Assembly (NCBI GenBank): GCA_022575985.1
Contig: JAKSXM010000227.1
Span: 1-64,000, forward strand
DNA length: 64,000 bases
Direction: 5' to 3'
From: Anagrus nilaparvatae
Lineage: Eukaryota; Arthropoda; Insecta; Hymenoptera; Mymaridae
Shown here: positions 49,811 through 60,495 of the stretch, piece by piece
Numbering within the stretch: the stretch's first letter is position 1
How the letters are laid out: each line of letters starts with the position of its first letter
Program-made: the position numbers and the translations under genes
The notes under the pieces: model-generated
The model's database searches: none
What the model was told of the DNA's origin: nothing
The model's input: the letters and a program-made list of their open reading frames with translations, nothing else

Positions 49811-50135
49811 GTTTTATTAACATGGAACATGTTTATAGGCAGGGGGGTTTACTTCCAGCATGTCATTGGGGGGTAAAATGGACTTTCAATTTTAATTTAG
49901 AATATTTTTGATTCATGGACTAATGGAATAATTTGAGTTTAGGGACTTAGAATATTCCGGGTTTACGGCCTTAGAATAATTTAGATTTAGGGACTTAAAA
50001 TAAATTTAGAAGGATTTTAGGAGCTAAAAATTATATTTTTTTGACTTAAAATTATAAAGGCTTCAAGACTCAAAATATAAATTTAATGTTACATGCTCGT
50101 TTGTTGTAAGTTCAGAAACCGATTTTAAGTTTTTT
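49811..50135 (+). repeat. AACATGGAACATGTT-bounded repeat, copy C
   Basis: Begins TTTTATTAACATGGAACATG, has the GGCAGGGGGGTT block, three or four spaced copies of TTAGGGACTTAGAATA-type units, then ACTTAAAATTATAAAGGCTT, and ends with ACATGCTCGTTTGTTGTAAG. It is collinear with 37681-37962 read on the minus strand. Confidence 0.6.
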
Positions 50136-50647
50136 GATTTATTTTCATTCTATTTAGATATTAGATAAAAAATATAACTTAAAAGTATTTTAATAAATGA
50201 TAAAAGAATTGATTCAGTTATTGAAACATAGATGTTTAAAATTTAATTTGAAAAATATATAAACAAATCGTTTTTCTTGTCAGCGGCCAAATAGCACATA
50301 TTTCCCAGCCAGGGCGCGATTCAAAAATACGGCTTTTCTTGCCATTGGGCCATTCTTCATTTTAGCGGCCTAGAATTAAAATATATATGTTACCGCTAAA
50401 GTACTGAAAATGTTATTATATATAATACCTAGGTAATATATATATTAACGAAAAACTCCAAAACTGATACGTTAATTTATTAAATAAAACTCAATTTAAT
50501 ATATTACCTATAGGTTTTATATATAATATCGAGACAGCGTTAGGTAATGTATTAAACTCGAGTTTATTACCCGCTAATTTATTGAATAGATGAACTTTTC
50601 AAGTATTTATTATTGTTTGTTTTTATAAAAGTAATACATATTTGAAA

Positions 50648-51125
50648 ATGTTGAGTTATAATATTACAAAAATAATGAGTGCTATGGACGTTGATAAAAA
50701 AATAATTTTCAAAGAAAGATTTTACGAAAAGCTTGATAATTTAATTGATAAAAATTCAAAAAATACGTAGGTATTATTTTTCAAAAAGTAAAACTGAAGA
50801 AATAATCAATAAAGTTAAAGAATGTAAAAATAGCGATTATATGAAACAGCCTTCTGATTATTATTTGTTACAACATTATAATGTTTTAAGTTCAAATGGA
50901 GTAGAAAAATTAATACTTCCTCTTTCTGACAAGAATCCTGACATATTGTATGAAGCCCATATAAATATCGGCCATGGTGGTCGTGATCGAATGATAAAAG
51001 AATTAAAAAGGCAATACAAAAATATCAAACAAAAAGAAATTAATTTATTTTTAAATTTATGTAAAGTTTGTCAGAAAAAAAAGGGTGCGTGAAAAAAGGA
51101 TTGGTTGTAAAGCCTATAATTTCTC
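50648..51125 (+). pseudogene. N-terminal fragment of a KRBA2/Ginger-type integrase
   Basis: A first frame from the ATG at 50648 (or 50675) reads ...MDVDKKIIFKERFYEKLDNL then IDKNSKNT and stops at TAG near 50770. The main frame, one base off, runs to the stop at 51092 and includes YYFSKSKTEEIINKVKECKN and an H-(x)3-H...C-(x)2-C zinc-binding module (HINIGHGGRDRMIKELKRQY, then NLCKVCQKKK). This is the H2C2 domain that precedes the catalytic core of retroviral-like integrases, in the version seen in KRBA2-like proteins. After the stop, another frame continues KKGLVVKPIIS, which is again the expected family sequence, then ends. So the gene has at least two frameshifts and lacks the DDE core and C-terminus. 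Confidence 0.75.
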
Positions 51126-51163
51126 CTTAAAATAAATCTTAAATTTTTTTTCTATAAATTAAC

Positions 51164-51358
51164 CTAGGTAATATATATAATAACGAGTGCTGGTAGGTAA
51201 AATATTAAACTAAAACTGAATTTAATATATTAACGGGTGCCACTTAGGTAATATATTAAATAGAACGATATTATATATAAAACCTAGGTAATATATTAAA
51301 TTCAGTTTTAGTTTAATATTTTACCTACCAGCACTCGTTATTATATATATTACCTAGG
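51164..51358. repeat. Long inner palindrome of the Ginger-like element
   Basis: ACCTAGGTAATATATATAAT, AACGAGTGCTGGTAGGTAAA and ATATTAAACTAAAACTGAAT in the left half (51164-51231) are followed after a short spacer by their complements in the right half (51289-51358). The arms are about 70 bp and nearly perfect. ACCTAGGTAATATA units also occur in the left inverted repeat of the element (50437-50452). Confidence 0.75.
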
Positions 51359-51443
51359 TTTTATATATAATAACGGAATTCAGTACTTTAGCGGTAACAT
51401 ATACACTATAAAAAATAATAAAATTTTAAGAAGTTAATATTAA

Positions 51444-52391
51444 CCCTCCGCCGGCAACCATGGACGATATCGTCCTCACGAATTTTGCCCCAACCCTGTA
51501 TCTCGGAAACTAGAAGTAAAGGGATCTTGGAACCCCTTCGTAAAAAATTGTAGAGAGGATCCAGGAAAGCTTGCCAACGCACGTTAGTATGTGTCTAGCC
51601 GTTTTAGTATAAATTCAGGTCAAAGTTGGCCTCCGTCCGTTTTCAACCATGGTAGCCGACGGTGTAAGTTTTTTTGGTTTCCAGATACGGAGATTTTTTT
51701 TCATATTTATGCTATAAAGTGAAAATTTTTGATAACTTATTATTTATTTTTGGTAAAAAATTAAAATTTAGTGATAAGAAGTAACAATGGATGCGGAAAT
51801 GTTAATAATCATCGGTATGTCAGAATGTCATGCAGCAGTTTGCGATGAGCACAGAATGCATCTTTTTTTTAAATGCAGATAGTGTTTTTTTCATTTATTT
51901 TTATTTACAATAATTTTTTTTATTTAAAAACAATGTGTTATAAGCTCTTTTTACAAATAAAACAACTTTTATCCAAAAAAGATGTGATTAAAAATTTTTT
52001 TTTTTCTTTGAAAAATAGCCAATTTTCAAGTTGCGAAATAAATATGGTTTTTTTAGCGTAGTCAAATCTGGGTAGATTTTTTTTAATTACCTATATATGA
52101 ACTTCAAAACCCTGCAATATTTTTTGTTAACATCAATTAGGACCCAAGATATGAATTTTTTTGTAAATTGACCCAAATTGCTCGTTTAGTGCGGTTCAAA
52201 AAATTTTCACGGCTAAACAAATTAATTTTTTCCAAAAAAACCTTCAAGGCGGTTTACCTGAAGAGTTTCCTGAAATTTTGCCGTCGGTTTCACTCAAATC
52301 CGACTACTCTAGGGAGGTTAAATTTAGCCACGTCCAAAAACGACCATGGTTGCCGGGCGCGTAGTAAAAAACATACATAGCCGACGGTGGG
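51444..52391. mobile_element. piggyBac-like non-autonomous element (TTAA-flanked)
   Basis: The left end is CCCTCCGCCGGCAACCATGG; the complement of the right end begins CCCACCGTCGGC, and GGCAACCATGG follows about 27 bases further in. TTAA lies directly outside both ends (51440-51443 and 52392-52395). TTAA duplication with CCC-initial ends is the hallmark of piggyBac-type elements. A further internal copy of CCATGGTAGCCGACGGTG lies near 51648. There is no transposase frame. It begins only 40 bp after the Ginger-like element. The frames at 51873-52061 and 52168-52380 are not supported as genes. Confidence 0.75.
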
Positions 52392-52575
52392 TTAACTTCG
52401 TACCCATTAAGTCCCCGAAAGTGAATAATCCCTTGATTCAAGTTAACGGGGTTAAATCAATGCATACCAACCTTGAGTCAGCTTACGTATATTTGTTAAA
52501 ATAGCTGTCTTTTAGACTCAGGTCAACTTAATATTAGGCTGAATCCGGTAACTATATATTTGAATTACGTATTAA

Positions 52576-53562
52576 TTATAACTCCCTGAAATTTCTATCA
52601 TCTCCTCGAATACCTTCGGGATGAAAATGGACCGTACGAGGGAAAACTGATATCCTGGAGGAAAAATTTTTCATCCAAAACAATTCTCCGATTTTCCAAG
52701 ATGGCGGACCAAAAAACATGAAAATAGAAACTTTCTACATTATCTGGGGGTTTTCGGGGTCGAAAAAAACGTTTCTATTAATGAAAATTTTAATTTTTTT
52801 GTCCCAGGATATTTTGAAAAAACATTTCAGAATAAGCTTTTTACATTGCAAGGGGGTTTTTGAGGTCGAGAAAACCGTTTTTATGAATGAAAATTGGAAA
52901 TTTTTTGCCCCAGCATATTTTCCAATTTTCCAAAATGGTGGACCAAAAAACATGAAAATAAAAACTTTCTACATTACCTAGAGGTTTTCGGGGTCGAGAA
53001 AAACGTTTATATGAATGAAAATTTTAATTTTTTGCCCCAGCATATTTTCCAATTTTCCAATATGGCGGACCAAAAAACATTTTAGAATAAGCTTTATACA
53101 TTGCCAAGGGGTTTAGAGGTCGAGAAAATCGTTTTTATGAAGTTTTTATTTACATTTTTTTTGGTCGGCCATCTTGAAGAATTTGGAAAATATGCTGGGA
53201 CAAAAAAATTAAAATTTTCATTTATAAAAACGTTTTTCTCGACTCCGAAACCCCCCAGGAAATGTAGAAAGTTTTTATTTTCATGTTTTTTGGTCCGCCG
53301 TCTTGGAAAATTGGAAAATTTGTTGGGGCAAAAAAATTAAAATTTTCAATCATAAAAACGTTTTTCTCAACCCCGAAAACCCCTAGGTAATGTAGAAAGT
53401 TTTTATTTTCATGTTTTTTGGTCCGCCATATTGGAAAATTGGAAAATTGTTTATGATAAAAAATTAAAAATTAAGCCTCCAGGATATCAGTTTTCCTTCA
53501 TACGGTCCATTTTCATCCCGAAGGTATTCGAGGAGATGACAGAAATTTCAGGGAGTTATAAC
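52576..53562. mobile_element. 1 kb foldback element with tandem arms
   Basis: TTATAACTCCCTGAAATTTC and ATACCTTCGGGATGAAAATG at the left are complemented by CATTTTCATCCCGAAGGTAT and GAAATTTCAGGGAGTTATAA at the right. Each arm carries tandem units of about 130-150 bp containing ATGGCGGACCAAAAAACATG, TTTTCGGGGTCGAGAAAAAC and TTGCCCCAGCATATTTTCCA, three on the left and about two inverted on the right. Frames on both strands through it (52718-53340) are repeat by-products. Confidence 0.75.
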
Positions 53563-54040
53563 TCCTTAAATCAGGGAGTTTATTATATTTACGGGCTTGT
53601 ACTATATTTTTTTTATGTTTAAGATAAGCTTGAATTTATTTGAATGTTATATTTGGATATAACAAATTCGAATTAGCTTAAATTAGCCCAATTCCATTTA
53701 TTGTATCAAGCTAATATTTTACTGAAAGAAGCTTGCTTTCAATTGAATCACGGGATCTCCCGTCAAGTCACTGTTTAAGTTGATTCAAGTAAATATTCGC
53801 TTCGCCGTATTTACCTTCGCGCTTAGGTTGCGTCAACTTCGCATAGCTTGGCAATACTTTATATTTTTCATAGTATACTATTAAGAGAACACATTTTTTA
53901 TTGCAAAATCTGGTGATAGTAAATACATTGCTTAATTATTCTGTTTATGATTTTTTGAATAAGTATCTGAATAAATAACACAGTTGCACAAAAAAAAAAG
54001 TTCTGATCCTGTAACTAGACCTACCTACAGGTAAGTTTTT
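53563..54040. other. Spacer between foldback elements
   Basis: Less biased than average (TTGAATCACGGGATCTCCCG near 53743, TTCGCGCTTAGGTTGCGTCA near 53816), but with no open frame or recognisable repeat. Confidence 0.4.
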
Positions 54041-54800
54041 CGATGTCCTAAAACCGAATCTGAAGTCAGAATTTATCCTACACCCTCAGATTTTGTCCCA
54101 GCTACCCCCAGCCACCCTCTAAACCGACCCAAAAAGCAAATATTTTACTATGTCCAAAAGTTAAAAATAAAAGTACTTTAGTTACGTATTTTGATGTTCT
54201 AAAAACGAATTTCAAATCGGAATTTACCTATTATTCTTAGTTTTTGCCTCAGCTACCTCAATCACCCTCTAAACTGCCCCAGAGGGTGAATATTTTATTT
54301 TTTACAAAAGTTAAAAATAAAAGTACCTTAGATACGTATTTTGATGTTCTAAAAACTAATTTCAAGTCAGAATTTACCTATCACCCTTAGTTTTTGCTCC
54401 AGTTACCTTAGGAACCCTCTAAAATCCACCAGAGGAAGGTTAATTAATCGCTTTAAAGTATTACAGCGATATCAGGATGGTGCTATGAACTTTTGTTGGA
54501 AACAAATGTCCCAGTAGCTGGGACAAAAACTAAGGGTGATAGGTAAATTCTGACTTGAAATTCGTTTTTAGAACATCAAAATACGTAACTAAAGTACTTT
54601 TATTGTTAACTTTTAGACATAGTAAAATTTTGCTTTTTGGGTTCGGTTTAGAGGGTGGCTGGGGGTAGCTGGGACAAAATCTGAGGGTGTAGGCTAAAAT
54701 CTGACTTCAGATTCGGTTTTAGGACATCATAATATGTAACAAAAGTACTTTTCTTTTTAACTTTTGGATATAGTAAAATATTTGCTTTTTGGGTCGGTCG
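54041..54800. mobile_element. Foldback element with CAGCTACC-type tandem arms
   Basis: CGATGTCCTAAAACCGAATC at the left is complemented by ATTCGGTTTTAGGACATCA ending near 54729. Arms consist of about 160-bp units with TTTGTCCCAGCTACCCCCAG, ACCGACCCAAAAAGCAAATA and TTAAAAATAAAAGTACTTTA; the right side has one extra partial unit (to about 54800). The centre is near 54430. No target duplication and no gene. Confidence 0.7.
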
Positions 54801-55975
54801 ATCAAACATATGAACTAACTGTTGTTCAATAATTTAAAATTTAACAATGCTAAAGAATTATCTTGATTAGAAAAAAAGAAAAATTTTGAAAATTTTGGAA
54901 ACGTATTGTTAGTTTTTCATGGATATAGGAAACTATTAATTTAATCTATTTGTTTTGTGGTTAAAAAAATTCAAAAAATGGAATAAAAATAAAGGTAATT
55001 TTATTTTTTAGTGAAAAAGCTAGTATAAACATTTATAAAAAACTGTGTAACAATTTTTATTAAGTAACAAATAAGATGTACATAAAATAATAAGAGGTAA
55101 AAAAACATTTTAATTTATTCAAATCCTGTCTTTATTTAATTAAATATAAAATATTTTGAATTAAAAAATTCAAACTAACTTGTCTAAAACTCTTCAATAT
55201 TGTAGCAGTATTAATTTTTTTTTAAGTTAGGTAAAAATTTAAAAATGAGTTAAAACTTTAGAGCAGCAAACTTTATGTGAAGAAAGTACTTTTAAAATAG
55301 CTTTCAAGCCTTAAAAAACTTTAGTGCAAATACACTAATTTTTTCAAAAAAATTAAAAAAATAGTTTATAATTTATCAATAACATAAACTGGAAGATGGT
55401 TTTTCTGAAGTTTGATATTTCTCAAAATAGAATTGTCCAAAAATGGCACTAAATTATCATTTCATAAAAACTATATTTATAATCTTAGTAAAAGGATCAA
55501 TCTCTATATTATTAAAAGTAATTAAATTTTTCAAAAAATACCTCAACCAACAAAATTAACTAGTGCGTTGGTACTTTTTTTTAAAACTAAAACCACAACT
55601 CCTAAAAACTTCACTCATATTTTTCGCAAAATTGTTTGCTGCAATTAAATTTTTTACATAACAAAAACAATTACAGCGTTGAATGTACTGATAATTTTCT
55701 GTAAAAGAAGCGTAACTGTTATTTTCTATTTTACAAAAATAAGTGCCTTAAAAAAACATTTAGACTTGCCACATTCATACAATCCTGACTGTATTTGAAT
55801 TAAAATTTTTAAAAAATAATTTCAGTTATGCAAATCTCAATTCACGAGTCACTTATAAATTACAAAAGCTAATCTTTTGTATACATTAATATATTAATTA
55901 TAAAGTATAAGAATTTTTTTGTTCACCTAGAAAAATTTTATCTTGTTTATAAAAAAAAATTTTACATTATTCTGA
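54801..55975. other. AT-rich sequence downstream of the LRR pseudogene
   Basis: Low-complexity AT sequence; nothing recognised. Confidence 0.45.
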
Positions 55976-56545
55976 TTATGTTGACGATTCTGTCGTTGAT
56001 CCTTCGTCATTGGAAGAAGAATCAGACTCTGGAATTGTATAAACAATGCTTGAACCTTGGCTTAAACCTTGCCTTTTTGATAATAGAATATTTATGTGCC
56101 CATTTGTCAAGCTTTGGCAATCGCTGAGGTCTAATTTTGTAAGTTCTTTGCAACTATTTGAAATATTAATTAATGCCTTTTTCAAAATCAAGATTTGTTG
56201 CAGATAAGTTCAAAGCTCGTAAGTGTTTAGTATTTTTGAATTCATTTAAACAGCTACTTGTGATTATGCTCTGTTTTATGTTTAAATGTTGTACTTTTGG
56301 AGATGTTAGAAGAGGGTATAATAAATTATCTATCAAATCCGTGATATTGATTTCTAAATCTTATAAACTGTTTAAAATTAGTTCTTCACTGTATTTTATA
56401 CTTTTCTTAAAACTTATATCAATTAATTTAAAAATTTCAAGTTTTATTAAAAATTTTAATTTTTTTATAAATGTATAATTTATTATTCCATTGTTCCACT
56501 CTAAGAAACTTAACTTTGTAAACTTTTGCAGAGCATCTCGAGTTG
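55976..56545 (-). pseudogene. Decayed leucine-rich-repeat (F-box/LRR family) gene
   Basis: On the minus strand one frame reads RDALQKFTKLSFLEWNNGII, KKLKFLIKLEIFKLIDISFK and ...EELILNSL, meets an in-frame stop, then resumes DLEINITDLIDNLLYPLLTS, VQHLNIKQSIITSSCLNEF and KHLRALNLSATNLDFEKGIN to a second stop. In the adjacent frame LINISNSCKELTKLDLSDCQ carries on with another LRR and an acidic Ser-rich tail (SDSSSNDEGSTTES) to the stop at 55976. The L-x-x-L-x-L spacing and the phrase LTKLDLSDC are typical of FBXL repeats and resemble the intact neighbour at 57736. One stop and one frameshift near 56185 make it non-functional. No F-box is found upstream, where a poly-A tract (56563-56585) lies. 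Alternative: multiple short exons with unseen introns, which I consider less likely. Confidence 0.65.
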
Positions 56546-57735
56546 TTTTGTAAATTTATTATTTAAAAAAAAAAAAAAAAAAAAATTGTATGTAATTGAA
56601 ATACAGCTTATATAACAATTTAACCGCACAGTGGTCTGGTTATATTACATTGATTGCTTGTATATTTTTTCTCGCAAAGGAAATGAAATCGCGAGGGTAT
56701 ATATATATATAAGGCAGCAGTGTTCAATAAAGCTAATATTAGTATATAACATTTGCAACTTTATAAAAGTTAAATTATTGTTTCTTGACATTATACTGTT
56801 CAAAATTAAATTGATGTCTTAAATTTCTCCCAAACGTTCACAGAATTCATGTAAACATTAAAAAATTTACTTTTTGTAAGTGATTAATTACAGTTACATC
56901 GTTACCATGTAGCTGTCGAACTTCTTCGCTTATTATTTGGTTAAATTTCTAGTTAACAATCTGCCCCATCTTAGACATATCAAAGAAATAAAAATTTGTT
57001 CAGCAAGCGTTAGGTATTGGAAAATAGTCACAGAAATCATGATAGTAACAGGCGTAAGAATTTGTTGATACCCTATCAAAAAGTGTTAAATACTGTATAA
57101 TTAATTATATATTTAATAATACGATTAATGATATAAATAATCATATAATTAATCATATTTAAATTTGAATCCGATTAGGATATAATCATTTATATGATTA
57201 ATTACATGATTTTTTTAAATTTCAAATTTTAAAAAAAAACTCAATCAAAACATGAAAATAGTTTAAAAAATCTAAACATCATCTAAAATTAAGGTAGAAA
57301 CTCATGACACGGATTTTTATTGTATTTTGTGTTTTTTTCAAACGAGAAGTTAAATGGCACGGAGAGGGGCAAAGAAGTCGACGCAGAAAGTTAAAAAAGT
57401 TTAACTTTTGCGCTTGAAATTGTCGGTAAATGCATAGAAAATTGGATGAAAAACCTAATTTTTAACAAAAAAACAATATGTCAGCGTCTACAAAAAATGC
57501 AGACAGCAGACCCCTACTCTCCGTCTTTTCCCCTATTCTCCTCCGAAAGTAAATACTTATTAAAAAACCTATATATTTAGCCATGGCTATTAAACCATTT
57601 CCGGTCCTCGTTTAGTATGGATATTTATTATGGTTGCCACGTTGGATCTTAAATTTATTTGATACAAATTATTACTTTTGATTTAGGCAAATTGTGCTTC
57701 AAATAGTAATTTAATTTAAATATTAATCAAGAATA
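56546..57735. other. Shared upstream region of two head-to-head LRR genes
   Basis: Contains a run of about 23 A (56563-56585), a short (TA)n near 56698, and clustered ATTAAT/ATGATTA palindromic motifs at 57095-57210. The promoter of the plus-strand F-box/LRR gene should lie in its last few hundred bases (a less biased string, GTTGCCACGTTGGATC, is at 57634). No other gene is seen. Confidence 0.4.
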
Positions 57736-59415
57736 ATGAATATAAAAGGTAAAGTATTTTTTATTAATTTATAAAGAAGCTAGGTTTTAATAATTAGTAA
57801 TTTTTTTTTTTCATTAGAAAATTTTTATGAATATAAAAATGTAAAAAAAATATCTGATTCAAGTGTTAAGGATGAAAATAATAACAAATTAAACAATGAT
57901 TGTTTAAAAGAAATTTTTAAATACTTAACAATATTCGAAAGGTTAGAATCTTCTTTGGTTTGTAAAACATGGAATTATGTAATTCAAGATTCATGGAACG
58001 ATGTTAAAACTGTTCGAATAGATCCTGTGTTCATAAACAATTTTTTTTTATTTTCCAAATATACGATGTTCAATTATGAAGATAAATTTTCGATTTTTAT
58101 TTTGAATTTATTTAAAAAATTTGGAAAGTATTTACATACTTTGTATGTAAATGGAGATTGTTTAAAGTACACAACAGCACATAATTGTCCAATAGAAACT
58201 TTTAGGTTAACAGAAGAAATAACAAAATATTGCAAAAATGTTAAGCGTTTCGAATTTATTCAATTTAACTATAAGAATTTTAGATTCATTGATTCCTATT
58301 TTCGAGTATTTTTTGAAAATTCAAATTTATTGAGCTTGTCATTAAAAAATTCAAAATTAACAGGAAGTTGTTTCTGGGAGTTAAGACCACAAAATATTGA
58401 AGAATTTAGTTTGTTCAACTGTGAATTCGATGCTTTTGATTGTTTGTATAATTTTATATCTAAATTAAAAAACATAAAAAAATTAAATTTACATTTGTTA
58501 AGTAAAAATTATAAAAAAAGTTTTCTAACCAATGTCTTCAAAGAACTAAATAATATCAATTGCGAAAGCTTATTAGATTTATCTATACAGTCATATATGT
58601 TTAAAGAGGGTACAAATGAACTTTCAAATTTACTTGCGAAACAAAAAAATTTTCAAAAACTGATATTAGGTCCTGAAATAAATGTTAATGAAAAATTCTT
58701 AGATAAAATAGCAAAAGATCATCTTAATTTTTTATCAATATCATTCGAAGAGAATTTTTCCCATTATTCTTTTGGAAAATATAAAAACTTAAAAGTACTT
58801 TCTTGTACAGTTCAAATATTCACTGATGATTTTGTAAAAGGGTTAACAGAATGTAAAAGTTTGAGAAAATTGAAGATATTCTATACTCAGAAGTACTTAT
58901 TAACAGAAATTGGAGAAAGTTATTTTAGTCAATTCAAAAATCTTAAAACTTTTCAAATAAAATGTGAAAATATGGATAAAATATTATTAAACTTAAGTGA
59001 ATGTAAGAAATTAAAAGAGTTTATAATTTCTGAATCTAAATTTACAGACATTGGTTACAATAGCTTGGCTCGACTCGAAAAACTGAGGTATTTAAATTTT
59101 TCTTCAACTGTTGTAACAGATGAGCAGTTAATTAATTTAGTCGATAAATTATCAAAACTTAAAAAGCTAAATATTAATTTATGTGCAAAAGTAACAAATA
59201 AATTTTTCAAAAAAGCTAGTGACATAAAAAAGAGTCGTAAAGATAATAAAATTTTGAAAGTACAGTGTAATTTTCAAGATTCTGATAAAATTTATTTAGA
59301 AAATTTAGATTATAAATCGAATTTAATAAAATTGGAAAGGTATGATAATAAAATCAGAAATTCAATTGAGGAATCTGATTTATTTAAAAAATTGAATCAA
59401 TTGAAAAATTACTAA
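57736..59415 (+). CDS. F-box and leucine-rich-repeat protein, 536 aa, two exons
   Basis: Exon 1 is 57736-57748 (ATGAATATAAAAG, donor GTAAAG). Exon 2 is 57818-59415 after an acceptor TTTTTTTTTTTCATTAG. Together they give 536 residues, close to the 544 of the relative at 26614. No ATG in frame exists before the F-box within exon 2, so the tiny first exon is needed. Residues about 29-68 (LNNDCLKEIFKYLTIFERLE, VCKTWNYV, then DSWNDVKTVRID) are an F-box that aligns directly with LDNDCLLSIFRNLSIVERIK and SSWSNVKKLNLD of the other gene. LRRs follow to about 460 (NIKKLNLHLLSK, LKEFIISESKFTDIGYNSLA, KLRYLNFSSTVVTDEQLINL). The tail is Lys/Asn-rich. No signal peptide. Role by family: Skp1-binding substrate receptor of an SCF ubiquitin ligase; the substrate is unknown. 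AATAAA motifs follow at about 59645-59665. Confidence 0.88.
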
Positions 59416-59834
59416 AATGCGTTTTTTATATTATTATAATCTTTTAATCTTTAAATATTGCAATTGCAGGATTCAATTCAAAATTATTTCAGTATAAATG
59501 CTAAAAGAAATAATAGGTATTTTTGTATCAAATTCGTCTCATTGTTATATTGATTCATTTTAAAAATGATTGAATAAGTGGCTTATTTTTTACAAAAACT
59601 TTAAGGAAAAAAAGTTGATTATTAATTAAACAATGTATTTATATAAATAAATAAAGAAAAAAAATAAAAAATGAATTTTATAATTTTATTTACTTTTTTA
59701 CTTTTTATATTAATATTACGGCGACTATTACTGAATCTTATTATGATTAGATTATTAAGGTAATTTAATGTTTTTAAGCTTTATTCAAGGACTTCTATCC
59801 TATCGGCGCTAAATATACAAGGAGTCATCCATAA
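59416..59834. other. 3' region of the F-box/LRR gene
   Basis: AT-rich 3'UTR and spacer, with clustered AATAAA motifs at 59640-59670. Nothing else is recognised. Confidence 0.45.
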
Positions 59835-60495
59835 AATACGTAACGCAGTTGCATAGTGGATGGCTTGTTGTTTAAGGAGTTATGATCCTAAATAAAAATG
59901 ATGACAGAACTGAAGGAAACTGGTAAAAGTTAAACATGATAATGATAAAAGGAAAATGATATATTTTAACATTTTAAAAGTTGAATTGAACTTGGTTTTA
60001 CCTTTATTACCACATTAATTGTTTTTTTATTGCAAATTAAAAATAGGCATTTTAACATTGCTCTTTTGGAAATTCACATTTGGGGCTTACAAAAAGTACG
60101 ATAATGATGATACAGGGAGATGAAACTTATTAAATATGACAATTTTCGTGATAAATAAATTGTCAAAGATTATATTTTCAATTTATTTTATCTAAGTTAC
60201 CACATTCAATCATTAATTATTCGGTAAAAACCAAGTTTTAGCAAGTAACATAACCTGAAATAACAATGTTTTTTCATAATTTATAAAATTAAAAAAATTT
60301 TTTTTGTAATAATATTACATAATAAAAACATTTTTAAATATTTTTATGACTAATTTTATTTTAAGTTGCAAATTATAAAAAAAAATAGCGTCAATAACGT
60401 GGTTATTTGCTCAAATTTTCTATTTAGGATCATAACTCCTTAACGTTACCACAGTATTAATTTACATCAAATTTACATTGCATATGGCGTTACTA
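59835..60495. mobile_element. Foldback element with TTAAGGAGTTATGATCC arms
   Basis: TTTAAGGAGTTATGATCCTA at 59871 is complemented by TAGGATCATAACTCCTTAA at 60425-60443. Farther out, GTAACGCAGTTGCATAG (59839) matches the complement of ATTGCATATGGCGTTAC (60477), so the inverted repeat is wider than the central TTAA-bounded part. The ends are not sharply defined and no target duplication is assigned. No gene inside. Confidence 0.55.

Larger units (their letters stand above)
50388..51399 (+). mobile_element. Ginger-like non-autonomous transposon
   Basis: The ends read TGTTACCGCTAAAGTACTGA inward on both sides, and imperfect inverted repeats extend about 65 bp. TATA lies directly outside both ends (50384-50387 and 51400-51403); 4 bp is the longest exact flanking match. 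The interior carries the N-terminal part of a KRBA2/Ginger-type integrase (next entry) and, in its right part, a long palindrome (51164-51358). It is an internally deleted copy. Its ends differ from those of the element at 30465-31519 apart from TGT...ACA, so these are two families. Confidence 0.75.

Noticed and set aside
52718..53340. Overlapping frames on both strands (72-87 codons)
   Set aside because: They are readings of the tandem units in a foldback element; similar frames arise in both arms.
56173..56478. 101-codon plus-strand frame
   Set aside because: It is antisense to the LRR pseudogene, whose minus-strand reading shows clear LRR pattern.
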